This document shows positions 11,766 to 22,600 of a DNA stretch of 64,000 nt, one piece after another (position 1 is the first letter of the stretch; each line of letters opens with the position of its first letter). The notes beneath the pieces were generated by a model. The model had not been told where the DNA came from. It saw only the letters and a list, made by a program, of their open reading frames with translations, and searched no databases. The stretch is from the NCBI GenBank assembly GCA_963971405.1, contig OZ020486.1, positions 29,287,419 to 29,351,418 on the forward strand. The letters are read 5' to 3'. The position numbers and the translations under genes are program-made. The stretch is from Psococerastis gibbosa. Taxonomy: Eukaryota; Arthropoda; Insecta; Psocodea; Psocidae.

Positions 11766-12610
11766 TTATTGCTTTCCAATTTATACGTAGTATAAGGAAA
11801 TTTTCGATTCCGAGATTTCTACGGATTTACACGTTTTGAGGTCCCAGGAACCAAAAAAAGTGGTTTTTACGAAATGTCTGTCTGTCGCTCTGTCTGTCTG
11901 TCTGTGCGTCGATTTCATGGCAATTTACTCAGTCGATTTTGATGAAATTTAGCATGTAGGTTAACAAAAATCATACCTCGAGACAATTTTTTTTATTTAG
12001 GGCTATCTCAATTTGGGGGGGGGGGGGTTTTATTTTCAAAAAACTCCAAAAAAACGTATAAAAAATTATTTATCCAAAACAGCTCCAACGATTTCTTTTA
12101 AATTCACAAATATTGTAGTCGTTATTAATGTTGACAATATGCGGGGGGTCGCTTGCCCCTTGATAGTTTTCTTCTGGGGGTAAAAAAATAAAAATAACTA
12201 AATTTTAATGAAAAATGTCTAAAAAATATTTTTTCTGTGAAACCTTTCCGTCGATGATTTCTACCTTCAGGCATGTTTCAGGTGCTAAATTGAGTAAGGA
12301 AACCGGACAGATTGCTTTCCCAAAAAACTATTTGGTTTTGTGCAAAAAAAATGTTTTTGAAAAAATGATAGAAAATTCACGGTCAAATGCATGGCGTGCC
12401 CTGCCATTATTGCTGTGTGGTAATTTGTTGGTCTGACCTATCTAGAATTTACCTCATCTCCAGTGACGTCAGGTGGACCCCCCCCCCCCCCCCGAGATGC
12501 CCGAAATTTAACTATAGGAAAATTATTTACCATGAAAAAATCTTATTTTCTCTAGCTACTACTTCATAAATTGGAAAGCATGTTCGAGTAAACTCGGACC
12601 GGTTCTTTAA
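11766..12610 (+). mobile_element. Family F interspersed element, full-length copy 1
   Basis: It begins ATTGCTTTCCAATTTATACG and ends with AAATTGGAAAGCATGTTCGA and GGACCGGTTCTTTAA. GCTTTCCAATTT near the start is inverted near the end. Inside, in order, are GAGGTCCCAGGAACC, a GTCTGTCTG run, GATGAAATTTAGCATGTAGG, a G tract, GGTCGCTTGCCCCTTGATAG and a C tract. Full or long copies also lie at 28441, 37088, 43703 and 53702. The frame at 12215-12436 lies in this repeat. The element class is unknown. Confidence 0.75.
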
Positions 12611-12689
12611 ATAGAAAAAAAAGTAAGAGCCAATTATTCGTTTTGTATTGAATTTATACTGTACATACTAATCATACTAAGGCCCCTAA

Positions 12690-12971
12690 GGGCAGGTACA
12701 TACGGACGTTCGACATCAGCGTCAGACGCTTCGAAATTTGTCACTGGATAAAGTGGGTAGTTGAAATGATCTCTGAGGCTGGCGTGAAGCTGAAAAGTAG
12801 CCGACTTCACGAAAGTACACGGTTTTAGCCTCAACACGCCAGCTCATAGAAATCTTCTGAAGTAGACTCTGTGGTTTTGCTCTTACTATTCACCAAGCCA
12901 ATTTAATTTGCACCAATGACAGATCACTCAGCCTTTGGGCGCCGACGTCAAACGTCCATGCGTACCGGGCA
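12690..12971. mobile_element. MITE with GGTAC-ACGGACGT-type termini, about 282 bp
   Basis: GGGCAGGTACATACGGACGT at the left pairs imperfectly with ACGTCCATGCGTACCGGGCA at the right. TAA flanks both ends (12687-12689 and 12972-12974). The 3-bp TAA duplication suggests PIF/Harbinger. The - strand open frames at 12634-12837 and 12890-13108 cross its borders and are not genes. Confidence 0.55.
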
Positions 12972-13280
12972 TAAGAAAACAATTCGAATGAAAATCGGGC
13001 AGTATTAAGTAGGCTACGATAAATATGTTCATCTCTGAACCTATAGGGGAAACCTTTAAAAGAAATTATTTTATTCAGTAACGCATATGCAACAAGGATG
13101 GGTTTCAAACGCTCGAATCTGTACAGTTAAATACAAATTTGGGGCTAATCAATTTTGTATGATATTTTGTCACAATATTTATGTTATACGTTAGTCTTAG
13201 AGGAATGCTCGTATGTTCATTTCAAGTTTAATGTATTTTGTTCTTCATAGGGGTTCAAATTAAATACATGTTGATATGAT

Positions 13281-13656
13281 CTGCAAGTGCAAAATACACA
13301 TACGGTGACGTGGTAGCAGATATCATTAATAAAGGCGGGGTTTCCACCGACCTCTCATTGCAGAATGCAAATGACATTGACGGAATTTTTTTTTACTCTC
13401 TGCCATAGTTAAAATTGATCAATGATCATAGAGTAAAATCACCAACAAACAAACTAAAATTAAAAAAATGGCGTCATGGGATATGGTGAGTACAAACATT
13501 TTAATAGATCTCTATAAAAAGTAAAATTCAAATTTCTGTCAGTGTCATTTGCATACTGCAATGCGAGGTCGTCGGAAACCCCGCCTAAGTCTTGAATGTC
13601 TGCTACCACGTCACCGTATGTGTAATTTGCACTTGCAGGTCGGTGGAAACCGCGCC
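13281..13656. mobile_element. Nested-terminus foldback (family B), left end lost
   Basis: The outer arms CTGCAAGTGC..GGTGACGTGGTAGCAGA and their inverse enclose an inner inverted pair GGCGGGGTTTCCACCGACCT. The right end GGTGGAAACCGCGCC is followed by TAT. The matching left terminus is missing. It is the most diverged of four copies of this design (others at 23042, 25419 and 60884). Confidence 0.65.
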
Positions 13657-13850
13657 TATAAAGTACATGATTCTAATCCGTCACATATATAAAACACATT
13701 AGGTTCTCTATCGATCTATTGATGAAATATCATTTATCGTATTGTATTATCAACGTGGATTTTAATCCGTGTAGCCGAATATGGACCATAACCATTCGTT
13801 ATCAAAACTATTGTAACCGGCAACATGCAGTTTAATTTACAGCTTCGCAC

Positions 13851-14118
13851 CAGTGGCGGCGCTAGAAATTTTAAGGCGGGGGGCCATGTGGGGCATGACT
13901 TCCATCCGGGGGGGGGTAATGAAAAAACAAAAAACAGAGAGTTTAGAGTTTATTAATGTTTCATTAAGAAACATTTTTCATTGGGAGTAGGTATACCGTT
14001 CAATAATTCTGCAATTTAACAACATGTAAAATATCTGAAAAAGGGGGGGCACGGAGGGACCGGAGAAACTGTTGGGGGGGCCAGGCCCCCTCGGGAACCC
14101 CCCGTAGCGCCACCACTT
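13851..14118. mobile_element. hAT-like MITE, 268 bp, 8-bp duplication
   Basis: The element starts CAGTGGCGGCGCTAGAAATT and ends GTAGCGCCACCACTT. It is flanked by a perfect 8-bp duplication CTTCGCAC at 13843-13850 and 14119-14126. The terminus type and 8-bp duplication are diagnostic of hAT transposition. Several G runs occur inside. It has no coding capacity. Confidence 0.8.
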
Positions 14119-14518
14119 CTTCGCACGTGTTTATTGAAATCTCCAAGCGTAGACCTCATTGGGTTTTAGAATTTGTACGCTTTGTTGTACATTTTTGAAA
14201 CTGACAAGGCATATGAATTCTTCAATCCAAAGAGAGGCTCAAATCATCGACCACACTAACAACGCTCCACGTCTGTCATATTTTCATGCAGCTTACGTAC
14301 TCTGTCTGAGGTTTCCATCGTTAAGACAACCGATGTAAGTACTACCTTTCAATATTGACGGTAAGTCAAATGTATGGCATAAATTGACCTCTTACAGCTG
14401 GGCACGAGCCTTTATGCGCCAATGTCGACCTCTATTTTTTTTTAATGCGTACTCAACTCGTTCTCATTGTTATCTATCAGATCACTTTATTGGAAATTGC
14501 TTGTAGTAAGATACTCCA

Positions 14519-14847
14519 TTGGGTTAATTTACAGAGAAATCCCTAAGTAAGTCACCCTTATTCTTTTCTCACGCTAGTTGAGCTGCAGGACAGTACCTAA
14601 AAATGCCTTTGTTTGTGTTAAATGGCCAATTCAATACTGTAATTTACATACATTAACAATTTTATTTAGGTAGTATTATGTGGTATGTATATTGTGATAC
14701 ATTCATTAATTAGGTTCAAGAAGCAACCTCCTCATTATATGTTCGTTATTAGAGAATCAAGAAAAATGTGAACTTGGCGGGAACAAACCCACGATCTATG
14801 CCTTGTCAATACATTCCCTAGTGTATAGATAATCTGCTGAATTCCTA
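14519..14847 (-). mobile_element. tRNA-derived SINE-like repeat (family D), copy 2
   Basis: It matches the copy at 8949-9289 throughout, for example CTAGTTGAGCTGCAGGACA, GCAACCTCCTCATTAT and GGCGGGAACAAACCCACG. The B-box-like segment is more degraded than in copy 1. A further dispersed block at 14880-14960 (TTGCAGTATTATATGG..AACACTGACATTAAATTAA) is shared with 24565-24620. Confidence 0.6.
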
Positions 14848-15390
14848 ATTCAATTCAACCGTCAGAAGATGCTGCCATTGTTAAATTTACTGACTACGTT
14901 TTTTATACATTGCAGTATTATATGGAATATATAACACTGACATTAAATTAATTTCGGTTACGTTTTTTATACTTATATACATTTCTCCTAAAGGAAATTT
15001 TCCACCGAACATATATGGACACCATCCAATAGAGGTACCAATAGTTACGAAAGCTTCCACTCCATACAGAACGGTTCATTTTATTCAGCACACCCAAATT
15101 TATATTTCCTCGTTGACGTCTTTAAAAACATTCAAAATGAAACTAATATTAAACTTCGCAGCAAGACAACTCGGAAACCAGCGGCAGCAGTAATTGAAAA
15201 AGAAGTTATTATACGGAAAGCGATGACTGACTATGCGACAGGGAAGATATCTCGTTTTGATTATGTCAAAAAACTTTTTTGAATATTTGCCGAAATGGCT
15301 GCCCAAGAACGTGATGGTTGTCTACAACTTGTAAGTTGTTATTATTATTATACTTTGTTATCATTTTCATGAGTAAATAATTCTATATTA

Positions 15391-15784
15391 AGAGGATATG
15401 CTACGTAGAAAATTGGCACCCAAAATTAAATACTTTTCCTTTTTTATTTAATTAACTCAGCAAGTTATTAAAAATTTGGCTCATGTATGTTGTAGAAGTC
15501 TACTTTGTGCACCATATAATCGGGTATTTTTACTTTTCGGTTTTGTAGTTCCTCCAAAAATCCCAGAATACGCGAAATTTTAGTCCTGTCCTGTCTGTTC
15601 TGGTATTTATGAAAGAACTAAGGTACCAAAAATTTAATATTTCCTATTAGCCTATATGATGTATGAAGTAGTCTTCTACAACTTCAATGAGCCAAATCTT
15701 TTATGACTTGCTTTGTTAATTAAATAAAAAGTCAATAAAAACAACAAATTTTGGGGTGCTCATTTTCTACGTAGCATGTCCTCT
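15391..15784. mobile_element. TA-type foldback (family C), 394 bp
   Basis: The inverted termini AGAGGATATGCTACGTAGAA and the inverse of AGAGGACATGCTACGTAGAA are flanked by TA (15389-15390 and 15785-15786). The arms carry AGCAAGTTATTAAAAATTTG, GTTGTAGAAG and GCACCATATAATCGGG. The TA duplication suggests Tc1/mariner-type mobilisation. It is non-coding. Confidence 0.7.
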
Positions 15785-15889
15785 TAATTAATTAGTTAAG
15801 TTGGGACTCAGTCCACCTATACAGTGCCTCACTTACCTGGACCTAAGAACTTAACTCCTATGTGACCTTTTTCCAGCAGGGGTTCAACT

Positions 15890-16530
15890 CACCAACAGGC
15901 AGTTGTAACAATAAAATATAAAATATGCTAGATAAGGGTAGCTAATAGGTTAACAACAGTAATACAAAACGTTATATTTACAAATAAATAAATAAATATT
16001 GGTGTTTTTAGCTGTGGATTACATGAGCCAAAACACCGGGAGACTTCGGTATCAAGGTGGTAACGTGCTTGCACTTGTGCGAGTCTCTATATACACCTTG
16101 CGGGTCGGAGACGTGTCGCAACTCGACACAAGTACAGCTATTAGGTTAGGTTACTTAGTGAGGCGATTGAAGAGGTTTTTTTGTTTAAATTAATCGGATA
16201 CATTCATTTAATTGTTTGTACGCGATTTAACCTTTTATAAAATATAAAATAACAAATAATAACATGGGTGACAAGATAATGACGTCACATTTCGGATACT
16301 AGCCTACTAATACTACTGGCGGCTACTTCCCGGTATCCCAAATGACGTCACATTCTACAGTCCTGTGACCCCATTTTTAACCATAAAACTTAAATTGATG
16401 GGGAAACATATTCCTTATTATATATTCCCACTAAATAATGTTTTCTTTAATAAAGAAATAACAATTTTAATGGGTATAGAATAAAGCTACTAATGCATTA
16501 AAATAGCTTTTCAAAAATTGTCAAGTAGCC
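15890..16530. repeat. Repeat N with paired TGACGTCA sites, copy 1
   Basis: TTGTAACAATAAAATATAAAATAT at the left, then AATGACGTCACA at about 16281 and again near 16342, then CATTTTTAACCATAAAA, match 62545-62885 in the same order. This copy is split by a family E SINE-like insertion at 16052-16237. The origin is unknown. The two CRE-like TGACGTCA octamers about 60 bp apart may be coincidental parts of the repeat. Confidence 0.5.
16052..16237 (+). repeat. SINE-like repeat (family E), copy 2
   Basis: CAAGGTGGTAACGTGCTTGC, GCGAGTCTCTATATACACC, GGAGACGTGTCGCAACTCG and AATCGGATACATTCATTTAA are shared with the copies at 11605 and 22312. The 64-codon frame at 15999-16193 runs across the left border and is not a gene. 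Confidence 0.6.
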
Positions 16531-16684
16531 TTCTGCTGTAGTTACCTTCACAACGTGAATGGGGCAAAATTAATACACGTCACAGCCTTTGTCGCAATGA
16601 AGTAGTGCGTGGTAAACCTAAGAAGGATCGGATCTCATGTGCGGAATATCATGTATTCCTTACGTGAATAGTTGAGAACACACA

Positions 16685-17095
16685 TTAAAAATTCAAAGGT
16701 TGTAATGCCTTATGGAAAGGGGTTGCTTGGTGAGATATTTTATAATATCCTCCAGGGTACCTAAGGTACGGCAATCCTCTTTTAATGCAGAATCCTTGTA
16801 GCTGGCATTCAAGATAGAATTTGTAGTGCTTTCTTTGAGTATTTGTAGGAATTTCCGGAAAATATCCAAGATACCTAGCTACCAATGACTGATTCCAAGG
16901 ATGAATGATAAATTTTATTCTATCAGGATCAAAAGTTGAAAAATAATGCATTCCTAATAATAAGTGACATGTTATGAATGAAATTTGAAGGCATGAGAAA
17001 CTTTGAGGTATACCAGTTACAAGGGTTATTCCCAATGGGGACTTTTCATTCCATATTAGTAATCGAAGAAAAAAATTGGAATATAAAATCCACAA
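16685..17095 (-). other. 136-codon open frame, function unknown
   Basis: This is among the longest open frames outside the recognised genes. It reads as an aromatic-rich peptide with an N-terminal hydrophobic stretch and no motif that I recognise. In DNA this AT-rich, one or so frames of this length are expected by chance in 64 kb. No splice sites or codon bias point to a gene. Confidence 0.15.
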
Positions 17096-17324
17096 TGTAA
17101 AACAAACGTGCGATTTCCCAAGACACGTTCAAACTTTTTCAACCTTGTCGTGCAGAGTTCTTCGGTTTTAGTTTTTAAATCGACTAAGTTTTAAAGTACC
17201 GTATCGTAAATAAAAAAGCATGCAACTTTACAAGGATGTAACGAAAATGCACACCAAGTTACGCACACCCTGAGGGCTTGACATTAGAAAACAAGTTATA
17301 CGTGTTTTGACCTTTGACAATGAA

Positions 17325-17425
17325 AATGAAAAATGAAAAAACGACTTTATTGCAAATAAAACAAAAGGCGAACAATAAGACTAAATTCTTGTATTCATGC
17401 TAACCTTAAAACTAAAACATTGTAT
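17325..17425. repeat. Short dispersed repeat I, copy 1
   Basis: CGACTTTATTGCAAATAAAA, GGCGAACAATAAGACTAAA and CATGCTAACCTTAAAA match 25103-25185. It looks like the 3' end of a retroelement. Confidence 0.45.
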
Positions 17426-17659
17426 TATAGATGAATTAAAATTAAATGGAGAGGAAAAAAAAGAAGAAGAGAGGAATAGTGACAAAAAGAAAGATAAAAT
17501 GTATACGGGGGGGGGGGGGGGATCCATTATCATCACCATTACAGGACCGGAGAGAGTCTCAAGCGTTATCTAAGATATAGTGTTTAATTATATGGGACAA
17601 TTATAATTATTGTGGAATAAATAGCTGATTGTTTTCAAAGTAGCTGAGCTTGTGAGGAT

Positions 17660-17825
17660 TGCGTTATGGTGTCCGAAGCGAAGACGCGAAAATCCCTAAT
17701 CTGTAGGCTACCTACTCGTGGTGAGGATGTCAATACTAATTTGGGTATCAAGCAATTTCTCGTGCTTTACATAGTCAAAAGCCTTTTGGAAATCAATAAA
17801 ACACATGTAGACCTTTATTTTTGTC
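17660..17825 (-). pseudogene. LINE reverse transcriptase fragment (palm motif A)
   Basis: On the - strand the sequence reads CFIDFQKAFDYVKHEKLLD, the first catalytic palm block of non-LTR retrotransposon reverse transcriptases (F-x-D-F-x-K-A-F-D-x-V-x-H). The Asp of motif A is present. Downstream the frame departs from the family after about 15 residues and stops at TAG, so a deletion has removed the rest of the domain. Upstream it is cut off by a family F fragment (17826-18095). It is a dead remnant of a LINE resembling those whose C-terminal end is seen at 27399-27700. Confidence 0.7.
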
Positions 17826-18095
17826 CAGACTACAAAAATTCCCCCAAATAGTCAGTTGGCCAAAATAAAATAAATATTCCCGAGACTGGGTTTTGAGATT
17901 CTACATGCGAAATCATATCAAAATCCATCAATTAGTTTACCCACAAATCGACGAACAGACAGGCCGACACACAAAATTTCGTAAAAACTAACTTACTTTG
18001 GGTTCTTGGGACCACAAAACGTCCACTGAAATCTCGAAATCGAACATTTCGACTATTACAAACCTTTCCTAATGCTACGTATAAATAGGAAACCA
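17826..18095 (-). repeat. Family F fragment
   Basis: TTCCCCCAAATAGTCAGTTG, CAGACAGGCCGACA, GGGTTCTTGGGACCACAAAA and GCTACGTATAAATAGGAAA match the right half of the reversed family F copies, with many substitutions. It directly abuts the LINE fragment at 17660-17825. Confidence 0.6.
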
Positions 18096-19084
18096 AAAAC
18101 ACTAATTTTGCAATCTAATACGCCAAGGAATTTGTTATAGGCACCATAAAACAATAAAGTGAACTAAAGCCTGGGGGAAATTTATTTAAATGAACAGTGC
18201 CCAGTGCTCTAACAAACCCTCTCAGACCTTACTAGTGGCCATTCTAGTTTCAAAATGCAAATGAAAGAAGTAATTAATTCCAAGGCGTGGATATAGAGCT
18301 GACTGGGGCAGTGAAAATTGTTCGCTGACATCATACCCAAAGTAATCTGGTCTGCGGCGTCTCTTGCTGTGTTTTGTGTCTCATACTGCATTTTGATCCT
18401 TACTTCCCCTGATAGTTAACCCTTTGAAATGTCTCCAGGGTTGTATTAATTTTCTTGTGGGGGAAAACAAAAGAGAAGTTGTATCTCAGCTGAAATAGCA
18501 GTGACATGTCGAGTTTGATAACACATTAATTGCGAGTATTTAATTAAGGACTATAATATACCAACTCTTTGGGATGTAAACAGTAGGCTTACTTAAGTAC
18601 CAACGTAGGGTCTTCACGGTTCCACCTATAAGCTTACTGAATTTACAATTAATTACACACTGTACCTGCTGAATTATAATATCTTATTAAACCTACAATA
18701 AAGAAGCATTGATCAAGAACTGTACAGTACCTAATACAGTAACCGGTATCAGAAGTTTACAGAACTACATGCTTTTTCTGATGATGGTATCAACAGAAAT
18801 CATTAAAGAACTACTGATTATGAATACATTTTTTTTAGGATTAGTATTCTGTGCAGCTTACTATCCAATGTAAATTTATTTCATTGAAAAAGTTGTTGGC
18901 CTGATCATTTAGCCTGATTTGTTTGATCATCCTTGGGGATGCTATACTCGGTTGACAACTTGAACCACCAAAAAAAACATGTAAGCCTAAAAACACATGT
19001 TATGCTATCTACTAAATATTGTGTGTGGAAGAATAGCCAAAAAGTTTCACAAAATGACACAGGTGATGGCTGCGATCGTGTATA

Positions 19085-19292
19085 GTCCACGCAAAATGAG
19101 AAAAGTATGGACATGGAATGTTTTGATCCTGTGCAACATTATAAAAATATTCCTTGCACCATTTTACCATGTTACCTTGTTGCATTGGACGCAAGGCATA
19201 ACAAAAATTGAAAAATTGTACAAAAAATATTTTTACAGTGTCGCACAGGATCAATACATTCCATGTCCATACTTTTCTCATTTTGCGTGGAC
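19085..19292. mobile_element. Long-arm foldback element, 208 bp, TA-flanked
   Basis: Two arms of about 65 bp start GTCCACGCAAAATGAGAAAA and are almost identical to each other (a handful of mismatches). They enclose a loop of about 80 bp. TA flanks both ends (19083-19084 and 19293-19294). The overlapping open frames at 18997-19377 and 19012-19281 on opposite strands are a by-product of the palindrome: both read MRKVWTWNVLILC. The high arm identity suggests a young MITE of Tc1/mariner type. Confidence 0.75.
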
Positions 19293-19764
19293 TATATCAG
19301 ATGCTGACAAATACGCCAAACACAATGCCAATGTAATCGTAGATGCGCATGATTCTGTTTTTCCCTCGATTTTCTAAATAATCAATAGACGCATCGATCT
19401 CACATTTGAGAGAAATGTTATTTATCGTCAAAAATAGGTAAGTAGATGTCAGAAGCCAATACTCTTACGACATTGACACTACATTTAACTAGAGCGTCGC
19501 GGCATTTTCGTAGCGAAAAGTAGCAAGGGCTGCATTGCAGACGCGTAGAGGTGTAAAGATATACGGCGGCATCTGCTGCTTAAATGAAAATAAGGTAAAC
19601 CTCAGCACAGTCTACAGCATGCCAGACCTTGTCTGTATTACGAGGCAGCCATGCTTATTATACTAGTAACTTTCCTAAACTGTAACCCCTCCCTTCTCAC
19701 CCGCAACAAAATAATCTTTAAAATCCTATAAATCTATTGAGTATTCATAAAAATTGAGTAATTA

Positions 19765-20151
19765 AGAGAATATATGCTACGTAGAAAATTGGCACCCCAA
19801 AATTAAATACTTTTAATTTTTTACTTCATTAACGCAGCAAGTTATTAACAATTTGGCTCCTTTAAGTTGTTGAAGACTACTTTGTGCATCATGTAATCGG
19901 GTATTATTACTATTCGGTTTTGTACCTAGTTATTCAAAAAATCCTAGATTACGCGAAATTTTATTACCCACTGGCTTTTATAAAAGAACAAAGGTACCAA
20001 AAATGTAATTATTTCCTATAATATGAGGTCATTATATACATATATTACATGAGCCAAATCTTTAATAACTTGCTTTGTTTATTAATTAAACAATTAAAAG
20101 TCAATAAAAAACAAATTTTGTGGTGCTGATTTTCTACGCAGTATGTCCTCT
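19765..20151. mobile_element. TA-type foldback (family C), 387 bp
   Basis: It starts AGAGAATATGCTACGTAGAA and ends with GTATGTCCTCT, flanked by TA on each side. The internal blocks match 15391-15784 in order. Confidence 0.7.
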
Positions 20152-20376
20152 TAACGTACATGGGAAATAATTGTACTCCGTACATAATAGGCAATAAACT
20201 GTTTGTAAGAGAGTGATTAGAATATAGAGGAATCAAAAGAGGCAGTATACAATAGATTGCATCAGCCCAAGTCAGGTAACCTCAATATATTTGAAACTGC
20301 ATTCTATCTAGTGTATGCTGCAAATATTTTGGGGGTCCAGACTCCTTTGACCCTCTCCCTCTAGCTATGGCCTTGC

Positions 20377-20620
20377 GGATTCCAAAACAGAGCCTATTCA
20401 AAACTGCAGCAAGATTGGTAGTGCGCACAGCGTTGGCGTTCGGTTTTCAGTGTAATCAGGAAGTCCACCATGTCTGTCAACTCCCCTTCCCCCTGGGGTG
20501 AAGGTGTCTGCCCTTAGGGTGCCTCAAGTTAAGAAACAGACTCGCTCCTCCCACCAGATTGACAGGGTTGTTTAAAGCAGAAATGTTGAAGGTAGCGTTG
20601 GAAAACAAAAGACTGTCCTA
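20377..20620 (+). repeat. Interspersed repeat K, copy 1
   Basis: TAATCAGGAAGTCCACCATG, AACTCCCCTTCCCCCTGGGG, GTCTGCCCTTAGGGTGCCTC, GACAGGGTTGTTTAAAGCAG and GCGTTGGAAA are shared with 56612-56985. The left half is only weakly preserved. It looks like a SINE or LINE 3' tail. The class is not determined. Confidence 0.6.
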
Positions 20621-21538
20621 GCTATCCTGTCTAATGAGTAACAATAAACTTTAAATACAATATAAACGTAGTTTGTGAGCTTTTTATGTTCCACCATAAC
20701 TCTTTACTCTATCGTAACAGATGACTGTTGTAATATGATAATAATATGGTTATTTTAGGATGGGCTAAAAACAGCCTAAATTAGGTACCACTGACCCCGT
20801 AAAAAGTAAAAAATATTGTGAGTGAATCCAGCTGCCGTTTACTATGCTATTTAGTATTAACTTATACCTGAGGTTAAAAATGCAAACAAAAATATTTTGA
20901 ATAGCACTTTCCATTGTAAAATCATCTTGATTACATTCTTAATCCCAGGTTAAGATTAAAAAAACATCACCATAGTAGGCCCGCTGAATTGAAATAAATT
21001 GTATTTCTCCAATAACTTAGGTATAATAAATCAATAGGCACATAAAAAATTAGTCAGGACTAATTTTTCTTGATCCTCTTCGGGTATTTTTCATGTGAAT
21101 ATTTCTCCTCTATGTTCAGTTATTAAATTTTTTAATTCCTATTATTTACAATATAATATTTATTCGCATACTGTCCTATATTGTATAGGAATACTTGACG
21201 TATAAAATTAATGAGATAGGCTAATATAATATAATGTGGTATGAGTATGGTATGGCATTGTTAGCTGAGCGATGTGCAGGTGTCTCGTTGATGGATCACC
21301 CCCGTGATTAATGACCCATATTTTTATTTACACAACATTTTGCCCTTGTTGACGTCCAAGCCGAGAGTTAAATGGTGGACCAGTTATTGCTCATACAAGG
21401 TTTCTTTAATCTCAAACCGATCTTCTTAGCGCGGAAAATATACCGTACGGTTTTTTTGACACCGAGAACGTGGGAAATTATTATTTGTGAACAAAGGAAG
21501 AGCCGTAAGGAACCCGGTGTCTTGGGCAGATTTTGCTT

Positions 21539-21598
21539 ACGGTAGGAACTACGGTAGGAACTACGGTAGGAACTACGGTAGGAACTACGGTAGGAACC
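21539..21598. repeat. 12-bp minisatellite, five copies
   Basis: ACGGTAGGAACT repeats head to tail five times. Only the last unit differs, by one base. The near-perfect identity points to a recent expansion. Confidence 0.9.
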
Positions 21599-22311
21599 AC
21601 TCTTGTCGTTAGTCGTAGGGCACCATCAAACACTTGAGCTCAGAACTTCCTAATGCAAGGCAGCCTTTTAGCAAGTACAACCAGCCCACAATAGGCCTAA
21701 TTAGTCAACTTGATAAACAGAGAAAAGGGAGACAACGCAAGTTTCGCTCTACATATAGTAGGGATATGTTGTGATTCAAACACTCACATCCCTTGTAACA
21801 AAGACGTGCAAGTTCCTAGGGACTCATCCATAGTCCATATCTACAAAGTAAGTTCATAATAAGTACGGGGTGGAATGAAGCATAGACTTGACTTGTAGTC
21901 AGAAAGGCAATCTATGATGAAAGCAACTGGGAAAGATATGGAAGTTGAGAATCTAATAGAAAATTAATATTTAATCAATGAAACAGCACTGGCTCGAAGA
22001 GTTTATATATAAGTAAGTCGTAAAGCTAGAGTCGACTTGCAGCCACTCGAACTTCGAACACGTAAAACTGAGGAAAAGTCGGAAAGGTAATCTGTGATGA
22101 AAGCTGGGAAAGAGTAAAAGCTGACGCTGAGGTTAGGCTCATTAACAGGCAACTGATGGCACATTTAATTTCGTACGCTTCGCGTTCTTCTGTTTACCCG
22201 CCTTCCTTGATTTTCTAGTCGGAGATAACCGGTTTGATAATTTGCATATTAATTTCACACCAAGTTTACAATCAAACGTGCTTCATTGGATTTCAACTTT
22301 TTAATATTATT

Positions 22312-22600
22312 TTTTTAAAGGTTAATCGTATTCAAGAACATTTATGAATGCACTTGATAGACCTCTTCAGTCGCTTCAATGAGTAAATTAATACTTGTGC
22401 TCAGTTACGACACGTCTCCGATCATAGAGCACGTGGAGGCTCGCACAAGTACAACCACGCTACCATATACATTATAGTCTCCTTATTAACTTTGTAAAAC
22501 TTACTGTCACTCATTGTGAACAAAATAACTTTACCAAGTTATTTCGTTCACAATGAGCACGCTACCACCTTGCCACCGAAGCCGATGAGGTTTATGAGGT
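22312..22600 (-). repeat. SINE-like repeat (family E), copy 3, interrupted
   Basis: Reversed relative to 11605 and 16052, it carries GACACGTCTCCGATC, GGCTCGCACAAGTA and CACGCTACCA, then an insertion at 22466-22557, then the same CACGCTACCA again and CACCTTGCC. The doubled 10-mer is the target duplication of the insertion. Confidence 0.6.
22466..22557. mobile_element. 92-bp hairpin insertion with 10-bp duplication
   Basis: The insert contains a near-perfect hairpin, CATTGTGAACAAAATAACTT facing AAGTTATTTCGTTCACAATG, with a 4-base loop (about 22513-22556). It is flanked by CACGCTACCA at 22456-22465 and 22558-22567. It splits a family E repeat. No related copy was noticed in this window. Confidence 0.65.

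Noticed and set aside
16685..17095. 136-codon - strand frame as a gene
   Set aside because: No motif, splice signal or codon bias; a frame of this size is expected by chance in this AT-rich sequence. Kept only as a low-confidence feature.
18997..19377. Possible protein with MRKVWTWNVLILC
   Set aside because: The same peptide appears on both strands because the DNA is a palindromic MITE.
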